Below, one piece after another: positions 1 through 10,515 of a DNA stretch of 64,000 nucleotides. Both the position numbers and the translations under genes were made by a program. The notes beneath the pieces were generated by a model. It was not told the origin of the DNA. It worked only from the letters and a program-made list of their open reading frames with translations, and ran no database searches. The DNA lies in NCBI GenBank assembly GCA_036274895.1, contig DASUEU010000039.1, forward strand, positions 262,300 through 326,299. Reading direction: 5' to 3'. The first letter of the stretch is position 1; every line of letters begins with the position of its first letter. The stretch is from CALMKX01 sp036274895. Lineage in GTDB: Bacteria; Acidobacteriota; Thermoanaerobaculia; Multivoradales; SZUA-115.

Positions 1-2025
1 CTGAGCGTCGAGTACGCTACCGACCTCTTCGATGCCAGCACCATCTCCCGAATGGTGGGCTGGCTGGACACCCTGCTCGCTTCTGCAGCGAGCCGGCCGG
101 AGCAACCCCTCGTCGATCTGCCCCTGCTGAGCGCCGCCGAGGAGAGCCAGATCGCGGCCTGGAGCGGCGGCGGTGCAGCGGCGGCCACCGCGCCCGGCCT
201 GAGCGAGCTGCTGAGCCGCCAGGCCACCCTCACTCCCGACACCATCGCGCTCGCTGCAGGAGAGGAGGCCTTCTCCTACCAGGGCCTGCAACGGGCCGCT
301 GGAAACTGGGCTCGGCGGCTGGCGACGGCGGGAGTCGGCCCCGGGGAGGTGGTGGGCATCCGTCTCGGACGCTCGACCCGCCTGCCGGTCCTCCTGCTCG
401 GCGTGCTCGAAGCGGGGGGTACCTATCTTCCCCTCGAGCCGGGACTCCCTCCCGAACGGCTCTCACGGATCCTGGCGGCGGCCCGGCCCCGGCTGGTGGT
501 GACCGAGCAACACCTGACGGGCTCGCTGGCCGGGACGTCGGTCCCCTACCGGACCTGGGAGGCGCTGGAGGCCGCACACACAACCAACGGCCACGGCACG
601 ACCTGTCGAACGCCGGTCGAGGATGCGGCCGCCTACGTCCTCTTCACCTCCGGGTCGACCGGCGAGCCCAAGGGCGTGGTGGTGCCCCGCTCCGCCCTCG
701 CGACCTTCCTTCCGGCCATGCAGCGAGAGCTGCGGCTGTCGGCTCGAGACTGCTTGGTGGCCGAGACCACTCTGAGCTTCGACATCGCCGGCCTGGAGCT
801 CTTCTTGCCGTTGATCGTGGGGGCTCGAATCGAGCTTGCCGGCTCCGAGGATGCCGCAGACGGTCGCCGGCTCGCTGCCTTGCTGGAGCGCTCCAGAGCC
901 ACCGTGCTCCAGGCCACGCCGGCCACCTGGCGGCTGCTGCTGGCGGCGGGCTGGCGATCGCCCCACGGCTTCACGGCCATCTGCGGCGGTGAGGCTCTCT
1001 CCCGGGACCTCGCCGACGCTCTGCTGACCAACGGGGCGATCCTGTGGAACGTCTATGGCCCGACCGAGGCTACGGTGTGGGTCTCGGCCGATCGGGTTGC
1101 CGAGGGCAAAGAGTCCATCTCGATCGGTCGGCCCCTCACGGGAACCCGGCTCCACGTCGCCGACCCCTCCCAGCGCGATGCGCCGATCGGCGTGGTGGGC
1201 GAGCTGCTGATCGGCGGCCCCCAGCTGGCCCTCGGTTATGTCGGTCAGCCGGGGCTCACCGCGGAGCGCTTTGTGCCCGACGGTCTCGGTGCCCAGCGGG
1301 GAGCGCGGCTCTACCGCACCGGGGACCTGGCGCGCCGCCTCGCGGACGGTCGCCTCGAATGCCTCGGCCGGTTCGATCAGCAAGTCAAGGTTCGAGGCTT
1401 CCGCATCGAGCTGGGAGAGATCGAGGTCGCGTTGCGGCGTTATCCGACCGTTGCCGAGGCCGTGGTGACGAGGCGCGAAGAGGGCAGCGGCCTGGTGCGG
1501 CTGGTGGCCTACCTGGTCTCGCCGCAGGGCATCGAGCCGGATGGGCTACGGCGCCATCTGCTCAGCTGCCTGCCCGACTACATGGTGCCCGCGACCTTCG
1601 TGGTGCTCGACGCCCTTCCCCTGCTGGCCAGCGGCAAGGTCGATCGGAAGGCGCTGCCGAGCCCGGAGGCTGCCGAGGTCGAGCGGCCCCTATTCGAAGC
1701 GCCGGTGAGCGACGCCGAGGTCTCGCTGGCGGCGTTGTGGACCGACCTGCTGGAGCATCGCCCGGTCAGCCGGCATGACCGCTTCTTCGAGCTGGGCGGG
1801 GACTCGATCCTCGCCATGCAGCTGGTGATGGCGGCTGCCCGGGCGGGGCTGGCGATCACGCCCAGGCAGGTCTTCGAGCACCCCACTCTCGCCGGCCTCG
1901 CCGCGGTGGCCGAGCCGATCTCGAACCGGCCGACCCCAGAGACGATGCTCAGCCCTCCCGAGGAGGAGCTGCCGGAAGCGGAGCTCGGCAGGATCCTCGT
2001 CCAACTCCAGAAGGCCCGGACCTAG
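1..2025 (+). CDS. NRPS, (C)-A-PCP module, 5' end outside window
   Basis: Partial gene, open at base 1 in frame 1, so its true start lies upstream. The first residues are the end of a condensation domain. An adenylation domain follows, with core TSGSTGEPKG near 650, NVYGPTE at 1048 and the A10 lysine (SGKVD) near 1633. The module ends in a peptidyl carrier domain with LGGDS, whose phosphopantetheine serine codon is at 1804. The ten-residue specificity code, read by aligning to GrsA, is DILQIGVVWK. The known glycine code is DILQLGLIWK, so glycine is the likely substrate. There is no thioesterase. The short charged C-terminus is probably a docking tail to the next protein, which starts within 25 bases. 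Assignment to NRPS is certain; the substrate is an inference. Confidence 0.95.
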   Translation: MSVEYATDLFDASTISRMVGWLDTLLASAASRPEQPLVDLPLLSAAEESQIAAWSGGGAAAATAPGLSELLSRQATLTPDTIALAAGEEAFSYQGLQRAAGNWARRLATAGVGPGEVVGIRLGRSTRLPVLLLGVLEAGGTYLPLEPGLPPERLSRILAAARPRLVVTEQHLTGSLAGTSVPYRTWEALEAAHTTNGHGTTCRTPVEDAAAYVLFTSGSTGEPKGVVVPRSALATFLPAMQRELRLSARDCLVAETTLSFDIAGLELFLPLIVGARIELAGSEDAADGRRLAALLERSRATVLQATPATWRLLLAAGWRSPHGFTAICGGEALSRDLADALLTNGAILWNVYGPTEATVWVSADRVAEGKESISIGRPLTGTRLHVADPSQRDAPIGVVGELLIGGPQLALGYVGQPGLTAERFVPDGLGAQRGARLYRTGDLARRLADGRLECLGRFDQQVKVRGFRIELGEIEVALRRYPTVAEAVVTRREEGSGLVRLVAYLVSPQGIEPDGLRRHLLSCLPDYMVPATFVVLDALPLLASGKVDRKALPSPEAAEVERPLFEAPVSDAEVSLAALWTDLLEHRPVSRHDRFFELGGDSILAMQLVMAAARAGLAITPRQVFEHPTLAGLAAVAEPISNRPTPETMLSPPEEELPEAELGRILVQLQKART

Positions 2026-2049
2026 CCGGTGGGGAACGCGCGAGATCCG

Positions 2050-5000
2050 ATGATGAAGGACCAGATCGAGGCCATCTACGGGCTCTCCGCCCTGCAGCAA
2101 GGGCTGCTCTTCCATCACCTCTTCTCGGATGGCTCGGCGGAGTACTTCGAACAGCTCAGCTGCACCCTCGAAGGCGACCTCGACCTCGAGGCGTTCCGCC
2201 GGGCCTGGCAGGCGGTGATGGAGCGTCACGCGGTGCTGCGCACCGCTTTCGTCTGGGACAGCCTGGACAAGCCGATGCAGGTGGTCCATCGCCAAGTCGA
2301 GCCACCCATCGAGATCGAGGATTGGCGTGAGCTCCCGGAGGCGAAGCGCGAGGCTGCGCTGGAGGAGCTGCTGGAGGAGGACCGGCGCCGGGGCTTCGAC
2401 CTCGCTCAGGCGCCCCTGATGCGCCTGGCACTCCAGCGCCTGACGGTCAACCGCTGGCAGCTGACCTGGAGCCATCATCACCTGCTGCTCGACGGTTGGT
2501 CGGTCGCCATCGTGCTCCAGGAGGTGTTCCGGCACTATGAGAGCGCCCGCCAAGCTGTACCCCTGGAGCTGACCCCGAGCCGGCCCTTCCAGGACTACGT
2601 CCGGTGGCTCGCTGGCCGCAACCTGGCACAGGCGGAGGACTTCTGGCGAGACTACCTCGCCGGCTTCGTCACCCCCACTCCCCTGCCCTGCGATCGCGAC
2701 CCCCGGACCTGGGCCGGCGAAGGAGATGGATACGACCGCCGGGCCTGGAGCCTGCCAGGCACCCTGGTAGGCCGGCTGCGAGCCTTCGCGTCGCGCAACC
2801 AGCTGACTGTCAATACCCTGATCCAGGGCGCCTGGGCCGTGCTCTTGGCCCGCTACTCCGGCGAGCGCGACGTGGTGTTCGGGGTCACCACCGCCGGCCG
2901 CCCCCTCGAGCTCCAGGGCGTCGAATCCATGGTCGGCCTGTTCGTCAGCACCCTGCCGCTGCGGGCCACGCTTCCTCCCGAGGCCCCGGTGGCCGGGTGG
3001 CTGCAGCAGCTCCAACGGTCCAACCTCGACCTGCGTCAGCACGACGACTCGCCCTTGCCGAGCATCCAGGAGTGGAGCGAGGTGCCCCGGGGTCGCTCCC
3101 TCTTCGACTCGGTGCTCGCCTTCGAGAACTTCCCCGTCGACGGTGGTCTGGGCAAGGGCTCGGGCTCGCTCGTCGTGATCGGCCGGCCCCGCATCTGGGA
3201 GCGGACCAACTACCCGATCACCCTCCAGGTGCTGGCCGACGAGGGACTGGTGCTGCAAGCCCTCTACGACCTCACGCGCTTCGAGCCGGCGACCCTGGAA
3301 CGGCTGCTCCGCGGTGGCGAGGTCCTGCTCGAGGCGATGGTCAGCGAGCCCTCCCTGCGACTCGGTGACTTGAGCCCGCTCACCTCGGCCGAGCGCCAGC
3401 AGCTGGTGGCCGAGTGGGGCGGGGCTCGCCTGGCCAGCGCCCCCGGCGAGACTCTGGACGCTCTCTTCCGCCGCCAGGCTCACTCCCGCCCCAGCCGTGA
3501 GGCCCTCCGCTGCGGCACGGAGCGCCTCACCTACGGCGAGCTGAACGCACAGGCCAATCGGCTGGCGCATCACCTGCGGACGCTGGGAGTCGGTCCGGAA
3601 GCAGTGGTCGCGCTCAGCCTGGAGCGCTCGCTCGAGTTGGTCGTCGCGGTGTTGGCCGTGGTCAAGGCCGGCGGCGCCTACCTGCCGCTGGACCCCGCTT
3701 ACCCGGTGGAGCGGCGGGCCTGGACGCTGGCCGATGGCGGAGCCACCGTGCTGATCACCAGCGCCGAGCTGGGAAGCGGGCTCGAGCGCCCGGACCTGGC
3801 GGTGGTCCGTCTCGATGGTGACGCGGCCGCCATCGCTGCCCGGAGTGCCGAGGACCCCGCCCCACGAAGCCACCCCGACAACCTGGCCTACATCATCTAC
3901 ACCTCGGGCTCAACCGGGCAGCCGAAGGGGGTCGGCGTCTCTCACGCCAACGTGGCCCGCCTGTTCTCGGCCACCCGACCCTGGATGCCCTTCGGCGAGG
4001 ACGACGTCTGGACCCTCTTCCATTCCTACGCCTTCGACTTCTCGGTGTGGGAGCTGTGGGGCGCCCTGCTCCACGGCGGCCGGCTGGTCGTGGTGCCCTA
4101 CTGGGTCAGCCGCTCGCCCGAGCGCTTCCTCGAGCTGCTGGTCGAGGAGGGGGTCACCGTGCTCAACCAGACTCCCTCGGCCTTTCGTCCGTTGGTCGAG
4201 GAGGCGGTCGCCGGTCCTGATCTCGACCTGGCTCTGCGCCGGGTGATCTTCGGTGGGGAGGCCCTGGACTTCGAGTCCCTCCGGCCCTGGATCGACTGCT
4301 TCGGTGATCGCCGGCCAGCGCTGGTCAACATGTACGGCATCACCGAGACCACCGTGCACGTGACCTTCCGGCAGCTCGCCCGGCAGGATCTGGAGGTCGG
4401 GCGGGTGGGCCGGATCGGGGTGCCGATCCCCGACCTCTCCCTCTACGTGCTCGACTCGCAGCTGCTCCCCTGCCCGGTGGGGGTGCCGGGGGAGATCCAC
4501 GTCGGCGGGGCGGGAGTGGCCCGCGGCTATCTGGGCCGACCGGGGCTCACCGCCAGCCGCTTCGTGCCGGATCCCTTCGTCGGGTCGGGGCGCCTCTACC
4601 GCTCCGGGGACCTGGCCCGCTGGCTGCCCGAGGGTGAGCTCGAATACCTGGGCCGGATCGACCAGCAGATCAAGATCCGCGGCTTCCGCATCGAGCCCGG
4701 AGAAATCGAGGCAGCCCTCGAGCGCCATGCCGGGGTCCGGCGCGCCCTGGTCCGGGCCCCAAGGAACGCTGCGGGCGATCGCCGCCTGGTGGCCTACGTG
4801 GTGGCCGACCCTCCCGAGCCGAGCTCGGAGGCCGAGCAAGTGAGCAGCTGGTCGGAGATCTTCGACACCACATACGCCGGTCCGGTCACCGATCTCACCT
4901 TCGACTTGTCCGGCTGGACCAGCAGCTTCACCGGCGAGCCGATTTCCGAGGACCAGATGCGGGAGTGGGTGGAGGGCACCGTCGAGCGGATCCGCGGACT

Positions 5001-8000
5001 GGGCGCCCAGCGGGTGCTCGAGATCGGCTGCGGCACCGGGCTGCTGGCCACGCGTCTCGCGCGCCAGTGCCGCGAGTACGTGGCCACGGACCTCTCGGCC
5101 CAGGCGATCGCTCGGCTCGAAGCCTGGCAGCGGGAAACGGGGACCGGCCACCTCCGGCTGCTGCAGCGACCTGCCGACCAATTCGACGGCTTCCTCCCGG
5201 GTTCCTTCGACGCCGTGGTGCTCAATTCGGTGATCCAGTACTTTCCCAGCGTCGAGTACCTGCTGAAAGTCCTCGACGGCGCCATCCGAGCCCTCGCCCC
5301 GGGCGGAACCCTGTTCGTGGGTGACGTCCGCAACCTCGCCCTGCTGCCGGCCTTCCACGCCGAGATCGAGCTGGGCCGGGCCCCAGCGGAGCGGCCGGCG
5401 CTCCAGGTCTGGCATCGAACTCGCGCCCGGATCGCCCAGGAGCACGAGCTCTGCCTCGATCCGACCTTCTTCACCGAGTTGGTGGCGGCAACACCCGCCC
5501 TGGGCGGCTGCCGACTGCTCCTCGAGTGGGGTCGGGCTCGCAACGAGATGAGCGCCTACCGCTTCGACGCCCTGCTCGAAGTGGGCGGCGACGGGGCCAG
5601 GGTAGCCCCGCCGGCCGTCGAGCTCGAGTTGACGGCACAGGGCTCGGCTCTCGGCGAGATCCGAGCCGCCCTGGAGGGCCTGACAGAGCCCGGCGCCTTG
5701 GTCGTCCGCGGCCTGGCGAACGCCTGGCTCGCAGCAAGCCACCAAGCCGCCCGGCTGCTCGCGGCCAGCACCGAGACGCCTCGGTCGCGGGGGGCCACCG
5801 CCGGCGCCGTGCTCCGCGAGGCCGCCAGCGCGGTCACCGGAGCCTTCGAGCCCGAGGAGCTGCGGAGCTGGGCCGCCGAGCTTGGCTGGGAGGTCGAGCT
5901 GGCGCCTTCCGCCGCCGGCGAGGATCGCTTCGACGCCGGCTTCTTCCGCGCCGGAGCCCCCTCCCCTCTATTCCGCCCCCGAACCGGCCCGACCCCATCG
6001 GTCGCCCTCCGTGACCTCGGGAGCCGACCGCTGCGGGGCCAGGCGCTACGCGACCTGCCCGCTCAGCTGCGCTCGCACCTCGGCCAGCAGCTTCCGGAGC
6101 ACATGGTGCCCGCCGCCTTCGTGCTGCTCGAGGAGCTGCCCCTGACCCCCAACGGCAAGGTGGACCTGCGCGCCCTGCCCGAACCCGAGGGTACGGACCT
6201 GGGCGGCTCTCGCGCCGCCGCCGAGCCTGCGACGGCGATCGAAGAGAAGATGATCGCCATCTGGCGGGAGCTGCTCGGCATCGAGCGAGTGACACCAGCC
6301 GACGGCTTCTTCGCCCTCGGCGGCCACTCCCTGCTGGCCACTCGCCTGCTGTCGCGGGTGCGTGACGCCTTCGGTGTCGACCTCGGGCTGCGCAGCCTGT
6401 TCGAGGCGCCGACTCTGGGCGACCTCTGCCACGCCGTGACGCTGCAACGAATCCACCAGGCCGAAACCGGGGTGGTCAACCGGCCGCTGCCCCGCTTGGC
6501 ACCTGCTCCGGAGGCCGCCCACGAGCCCTTCCCGCTCACCGACGTTCAGCAGGCCTACTGGATCGGTAGGCGGCCGGACCTCGATCTCGGTGGCGTGGCG
6601 GCCCACCTCTACCTCGAGCTCGAAGCCGACGACCTCGATATCGAGCGTCTCGAAGGGGCCACCCAAGCTCTGATCGAGCGCCACGGCATGCTGCGCATGG
6701 TGGTGACCCCCGACGGCGAGCAGCGGGTGCTGGCGACCGTACCCCGGCTGGAGATCCCCTGCGCCGATCTGCGCCGACTCGATCCGGAAGCGCGGGAGGC
6801 CGCGCTTCTCGCCGTGCGCGAGGAGCTGAGCCACCAAGTGCTGCCAGCCGACCGATGGCCCCTCTTCGACTTCCGGGTGTCCCGGACGACCGAGCAGCGG
6901 AGCCGGCTCCACGTCAGCCTCGACGCCCTGATCTTCGACGGTTGGAGCTTCCTCTTGCTCGGTCGCGAGCTGGCCTCGCTCTATCACCGGCCGGAAGCCC
7001 CTTTGCCGCCGCTCGAGATCACCTTCCGCGACTACGTGCTGGCCGAGAGAGCCCTCCACGAGCACGAGCTCTATCAGCGCTCGGCGGGGTACTGGCAAGG
7101 CCGGCTGAAGACTCTGCCGGGCCCCCCCGAGCTGCCCAGAGCGACCCCTTCGCCGGGCGCACGGCCGCGCTTCGAGCGCTTCTCTCACCGGCTTTCGGCC
7201 GAGGACTGGCGCAGGCTGGTCGACCGCGGCGCCAAGGCGGGGTTGACCGACTCCGCGATCCTGCTGGCGGCCTTCGCCGACGCCCTGGTCGCCTGGAGCA
7301 AGGAGCCGAGGTTCACCCTCAACCTGACCCTGTTCCAGCGCCTGCCCTTGCATCCCCAGGTGGATTCGATCCTCGGCGACTTCACCACCCTGAGCCTGCT
7401 CGAGGTGGACGGAACGGGGGCCGGGCCCTTCGAGGCGCGCGCTCGCCGGCTGGCCGAGCAGCTGTGGCAGGACCTCGATCACCGCTACGTGGGCGGCGTC
7501 TGGGTGCTGCGCGAGCTGGCCAAGGCGCGCGGGGGGCGCTCCGCGGCGGCGATGCCGGTGGTCTTCACCAGCACCCTGGGCCTGGCCCGTTCCAGCGACT
7601 CGGCAGCGCCGGCTCAGCTCGACCTCGAGATGGTTTACGCCATCAGCCAGACCCCGCAGGTCTGGATCGACCACCAAGTGACCGAGCTCGACGGCCAGCT
7701 CTCCCTGGTCTGGGACGCTCGCGTCGACCTCTTCGCCTCGGGGACGATCGAGGCCTTGTTCTCCAGCTTCTGCGACCTGGTCGATCGGCTGGTGAGCGTC
7801 GAGGCAACCTGGCAGGCTCCCCTGCCCCTTCGCCTGCCGCCGGTCCACCTGGAAGTGCTGTCACGGGTCAACCCGGAGTCGGCCCCGGTATCCGGCGCCC
7901 TCCTGCACCAGCCCTTCGAGGCCCGAGCCGAGGCCACGCCAGACGCCCTCGCGGTCGTCGCAGCGGGGCGCTCCCTGAGCTACCGACAGGTCGAAGTAGC

Positions 8001-10515
8001 CAGCCGCCGGCTGGCGCACCGGCTGCGCGAGCTGGGCGCCTGCCCCGAGACCCTGGTGGCGGTGGCGATGGAGAAAGGCTGGGAGCAGGTGGTGGCGGTG
8101 CTCGGCATCCTGCGGGCCGGAGCCGCCTACCTGCCGGTCGACCCGAGCCTGCCCGCGGAGCGCTTCAGGTACCTGATGGAGCATGGCGAAGTCGCGGTCG
8201 CCGTCAGCCAGGAACGCCTCGTCTCCCGGCTTCCCTGGCCGAAGGCCGTGCAGGTCGTGACCCTCGGCGAGAGCGATGTCGAGGGGCCCGAGCCGCACGC
8301 CCTGGAAGCTGCCGCCACAGGCCCCGGGGACCTCGCCTACGTGATCTTCACCTCCGGGTCGACCGGCCAGCCCAAGGGCGTGATGATCGAGCACGGGGCC
8401 GCCGTCAACACGGTGCTGGACGTCAACAACCGCTTCGCAGTCGGCTCGACGGATCGCGTCCTGGGCCTCTCGGCCCTGTCTTTCGATCTCTCGGTTTACG
8501 ACATCTTGGGTCTGCTCGGCAGCGGCGGAGCCGTGGTGCTGCCCGAGCCCTGGGCGGGGCGCGATCCGTCGCACTGGCTGGAGCTGCTGGTGCGCGAGCG
8601 GGTCACGGTCTGGAACACGGTGCCGGCGCTGCTGGAGATGTTGGTCGAGTACGTCTCGGCCCGAGACCTGAGCCTGCCGGACTCGCTGCGCCTGGTGATG
8701 CTGTCGGGCGACTGGATCCCGGTCTCGCTGCCGGAGCGCCTGCGTCGGATCGCGCCGGAGGCCCGGGTCGTGAGTCTGGGCGGCGCCACGGAAGCCTCGA
8801 TCTGGTCCGTCTGGTATCCGATCCAGGAGGTCGATCCCCAGTGGTCGAGCATCCCCTACGGCCGGGGCATGGTGAACCAGGGCGTTCACGTCCTCGGAGC
8901 GAGCCTCGAGCCCCGACCCCTGGGGGTCGCCGGCGACCTGTACATCTCCGGAGTGGGCCTGGCCCGGGGCTACTGGCGAGACGAAGAGAGGACTCGGGCC
9001 GCCTTCGTTCGCCATCCCGGGACCGGCGAGCGGCTCTATCGCACCGGCGACCTGGCCCGCTGCCTGCCCGACGGGCAGCTCGAGTTCCTGGGCCGACAGG
9101 ACACCCAGGTCAAGGTCCAGGGTCATCGCATCGAGCTAGGGGAGATCGAGGCCGCGCTCCAGCAGCACCCCGACATCGAGCGGGCGGTGGTGGTGCTGCG
9201 GGGAGAGCGCCATCGCGAGCGGCTGGTCGCCTACGTCGAGGCTCGGGTCTCGCCGGCAGCAGGTAGCGAGACCGATCCCACCGATCTGGCCGAGGCTCTC
9301 GCCCACCTCGACTTCAAGCGTTCTCGGCCCGGTCTCCGGCGCGAGCCGAATCGGGCCGGCCTACCGTTCGATCCACCTCGCTTCGACTCCGAGGTGCTGC
9401 CCGGGGGCCCCCTCGAGCGGCGCAGTGAGCGACGCTTCGACCCACGGCCGATCACCCTCACCCGGCTCGGCGACTGGTTGGCCGCCCTCGCCCAGATGCC
9501 AGGTGGCGATGGCCTGCCCCGGCATCGCTACGGCTCGGCCGGCTCCCTCTACCCGGTCCAGGTCTACCTCTGGGTGCGGCCCGGGCGGATCGAAGGGCTC
9601 GAGGGCGGCACCTACTACCACGACCCCGAGCGCCATCGCCTGGTCCAGCTCGACCCGGAAGCGCGGCTCGGTGCCGAGCTACACGCGCCTGCCAATCGCG
9701 AGCTCTTCGACGCGTCGGCCTTCCTGGTCCTGCTGGTGGCCCGGATGGCGGCGATCCACCCGATCTACGGCGAACGCTCACGCCACTACGCGACCCTCGA
9801 GGCCGGCCTGATCACCCAGCTCCTGGAAATGACGGCTCCGGCGAGCGGGCTCGGACTGTGCCAGATCGGTGACCTCGACTTCGAAGGGGTGCGCCCGCAC
9901 CTCGCTCTCGATCCCGACCACGAGCCCTTGCACTACCTGGTCGGCGGCGCTCGCCCGGGCCTCGGGGAAGACGCCTCCTCACAGGCCGGGGCGAATGGGC
10001 TGATCGCCGGCATCGAGGCCTTCCTGCGCACCAAGCTGCCCGGCTACATGGTGCCTCGCTCGATCGTGATGGTCTCGCAGCTGCCCCTGACCGACAACGG
10101 CAAGGTCGACCGCCGGGCCCTGCCCGAGCCTGAGGTGACGCCCCTGGTGCCGGTGCCGTCCGGGCTGAGCGGCGATCTCGAAGCCACGCTGGAAGAGATC
10201 GTCTGTGCCGTGCTCGGCCGCCCTTCCGTGGGCCGCACCGAGAGCTTCTTCGAGCTGGGCGGGACCTCGCTGCACCTGGTCGAGGTCCACGCCCGCCTGT
10301 GCCGGGCCCTGGGCCGCGAGATCCCGCTGGTCCAGATGTTCGACCATCCCAGTGTCCAGGCCCTGTCGCGGGCCCTGGCCGACCTCGGAGCAGCGCCCGA
10401 CACACCCGGCCCGGAGCCGCGGCAGGATGACGTGCAGGCTCTCGAACGCCGGCAACGGCTGCGACAGCGGCGGCAGGAGCCGGTCGGGGACGCCGACGGA
10501 GGGGAGCCGTCGTGA
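2050..10515 (+). CDS. NRPS, C-A(nMT)-PCP-Cy-A(Ox)-PCP, N-methyl-Thr and thiazole modules
   Basis: Two modules. First: condensation domain (HHHLLLDG near 2473), adenylation domain (TSGSTGQPKG near 3900, NMYGITE near 4330), an N-methyltransferase inserted after motif A8 at about 4840-5950 (SAM motif LEIGCGTG near 5020), and a carrier domain (LGGHS near 6320). The code DFWNIGMVHK equals the canonical threonine code, so N-methyl-threonine is expected. Second: a heterocyclisation domain with DxxxxD (DALIFD near 6928) in place of HHxxxDG, an adenylation domain with code DLYNMSLIWK (cysteine), a SagB/McbC-like flavin oxidase inserted at about 9300-9960, and a carrier domain (LGGTS near 10255). Cyclised cysteine oxidised to thiazole is the predicted outcome. 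The ATG at 2050 is preferred; an in-frame GTG at 2029 is possible. The Arg/Gln-rich C-terminal tail may dock to the PKS protein. Confidence 0.95.
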   Translation: MMKDQIEAIYGLSALQQGLLFHHLFSDGSAEYFEQLSCTLEGDLDLEAFRRAWQAVMERHAVLRTAFVWDSLDKPMQVVHRQVEPPIEIEDWRELPEAKREAALEELLEEDRRRGFDLAQAPLMRLALQRLTVNRWQLTWSHHHLLLDGWSVAIVLQEVFRHYESARQAVPLELTPSRPFQDYVRWLAGRNLAQAEDFWRDYLAGFVTPTPLPCDRDPRTWAGEGDGYDRRAWSLPGTLVGRLRAFASRNQLTVNTLIQGAWAVLLARYSGERDVVFGVTTAGRPLELQGVESMVGLFVSTLPLRATLPPEAPVAGWLQQLQRSNLDLRQHDDSPLPSIQEWSEVPRGRSLFDSVLAFENFPVDGGLGKGSGSLVVIGRPRIWERTNYPITLQVLADEGLVLQALYDLTRFEPATLERLLRGGEVLLEAMVSEPSLRLGDLSPLTSAERQQLVAEWGGARLASAPGETLDALFRRQAHSRPSREALRCGTERLTYGELNAQANRLAHHLRTLGVGPEAVVALSLERSLELVVAVLAVVKAGGAYLPLDPAYPVERRAWTLADGGATVLITSAELGSGLERPDLAVVRLDGDAAAIAARSAEDPAPRSHPDNLAYIIYTSGSTGQPKGVGVSHANVARLFSATRPWMPFGEDDVWTLFHSYAFDFSVWELWGALLHGGRLVVVPYWVSRSPERFLELLVEEGVTVLNQTPSAFRPLVEEAVAGPDLDLALRRVIFGGEALDFESLRPWIDCFGDRRPALVNMYGITETTVHVTFRQLARQDLEVGRVGRIGVPIPDLSLYVLDSQLLPCPVGVPGEIHVGGAGVARGYLGRPGLTASRFVPDPFVGSGRLYRSGDLARWLPEGELEYLGRIDQQIKIRGFRIEPGEIEAALERHAGVRRALVRAPRNAAGDRRLVAYVVADPPEPSSEAEQVSSWSEIFDTTYAGPVTDLTFDLSGWTSSFTGEPISEDQMREWVEGTVERIRGLGAQRVLEIGCGTGLLATRLARQCREYVATDLSAQAIARLEAWQRETGTGHLRLLQRPADQFDGFLPGSFDAVVLNSVIQYFPSVEYLLKVLDGAIRALAPGGTLFVGDVRNLALLPAFHAEIELGRAPAERPALQVWHRTRARIAQEHELCLDPTFFTELVAATPALGGCRLLLEWGRARNEMSAYRFDALLEVGGDGARVAPPAVELELTAQGSALGEIRAALEGLTEPGALVVRGLANAWLAASHQAARLLAASTETPRSRGATAGAVLREAASAVTGAFEPEELRSWAAELGWEVELAPSAAGEDRFDAGFFRAGAPSPLFRPRTGPTPSVALRDLGSRPLRGQALRDLPAQLRSHLGQQLPEHMVPAAFVLLEELPLTPNGKVDLRALPEPEGTDLGGSRAAAEPATAIEEKMIAIWRELLGIERVTPADGFFALGGHSLLATRLLSRVRDAFGVDLGLRSLFEAPTLGDLCHAVTLQRIHQAETGVVNRPLPRLAPAPEAAHEPFPLTDVQQAYWIGRRPDLDLGGVAAHLYLELEADDLDIERLEGATQALIERHGMLRMVVTPDGEQRVLATVPRLEIPCADLRRLDPEAREAALLAVREELSHQVLPADRWPLFDFRVSRTTEQRSRLHVSLDALIFDGWSFLLLGRELASLYHRPEAPLPPLEITFRDYVLAERALHEHELYQRSAGYWQGRLKTLPGPPELPRATPSPGARPRFERFSHRLSAEDWRRLVDRGAKAGLTDSAILLAAFADALVAWSKEPRFTLNLTLFQRLPLHPQVDSILGDFTTLSLLEVDGTGAGPFEARARRLAEQLWQDLDHRYVGGVWVLRELAKARGGRSAAAMPVVFTSTLGLARSSDSAAPAQLDLEMVYAISQTPQVWIDHQVTELDGQLSLVWDARVDLFASGTIEALFSSFCDLVDRLVSVEATWQAPLPLRLPPVHLEVLSRVNPESAPVSGALLHQPFEARAEATPDALAVVAAGRSLSYRQVEVASRRLAHRLRELGACPETLVAVAMEKGWEQVVAVLGILRAGAAYLPVDPSLPAERFRYLMEHGEVAVAVSQERLVSRLPWPKAVQVVTLGESDVEGPEPHALEAAATGPGDLAYVIFTSGSTGQPKGVMIEHGAAVNTVLDVNNRFAVGSTDRVLGLSALSFDLSVYDILGLLGSGGAVVLPEPWAGRDPSHWLELLVRERVTVWNTVPALLEMLVEYVSARDLSLPDSLRLVMLSGDWIPVSLPERLRRIAPEARVVSLGGATEASIWSVWYPIQEVDPQWSSIPYGRGMVNQGVHVLGASLEPRPLGVAGDLYISGVGLARGYWRDEERTRAAFVRHPGTGERLYRTGDLARCLPDGQLEFLGRQDTQVKVQGHRIELGEIEAALQQHPDIERAVVVLRGERHRERLVAYVEARVSPAAGSETDPTDLAEALAHLDFKRSRPGLRREPNRAGLPFDPPRFDSEVLPGGPLERRSERRFDPRPITLTRLGDWLAALAQMPGGDGLPRHRYGSAGSLYPVQVYLWVRPGRIEGLEGGTYYHDPERHRLVQLDPEARLGAELHAPANRELFDASAFLVLLVARMAAIHPIYGERSRHYATLEAGLITQLLEMTAPASGLGLCQIGDLDFEGVRPHLALDPDHEPLHYLVGGARPGLGEDASSQAGANGLIAGIEAFLRTKLPGYMVPRSIVMVSQLPLTDNGKVDRRALPEPEVTPLVPVPSGLSGDLEATLEEIVCAVLGRPSVGRTESFFELGGTSLHLVEVHARLCRALGREIPLVQMFDHPSVQALSRALADLGAAPDTPGPEPRQDDVQALERRQRLRQRRQEPVGDADGGEPS

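Noticed and set aside
1690..3873. Minus-strand open frame of 727 codons
   Set aside because: Same reason: antisense to the carrier, condensation and adenylation domains of the first two genes, with repetitive Gln/Gly/Glu composition.
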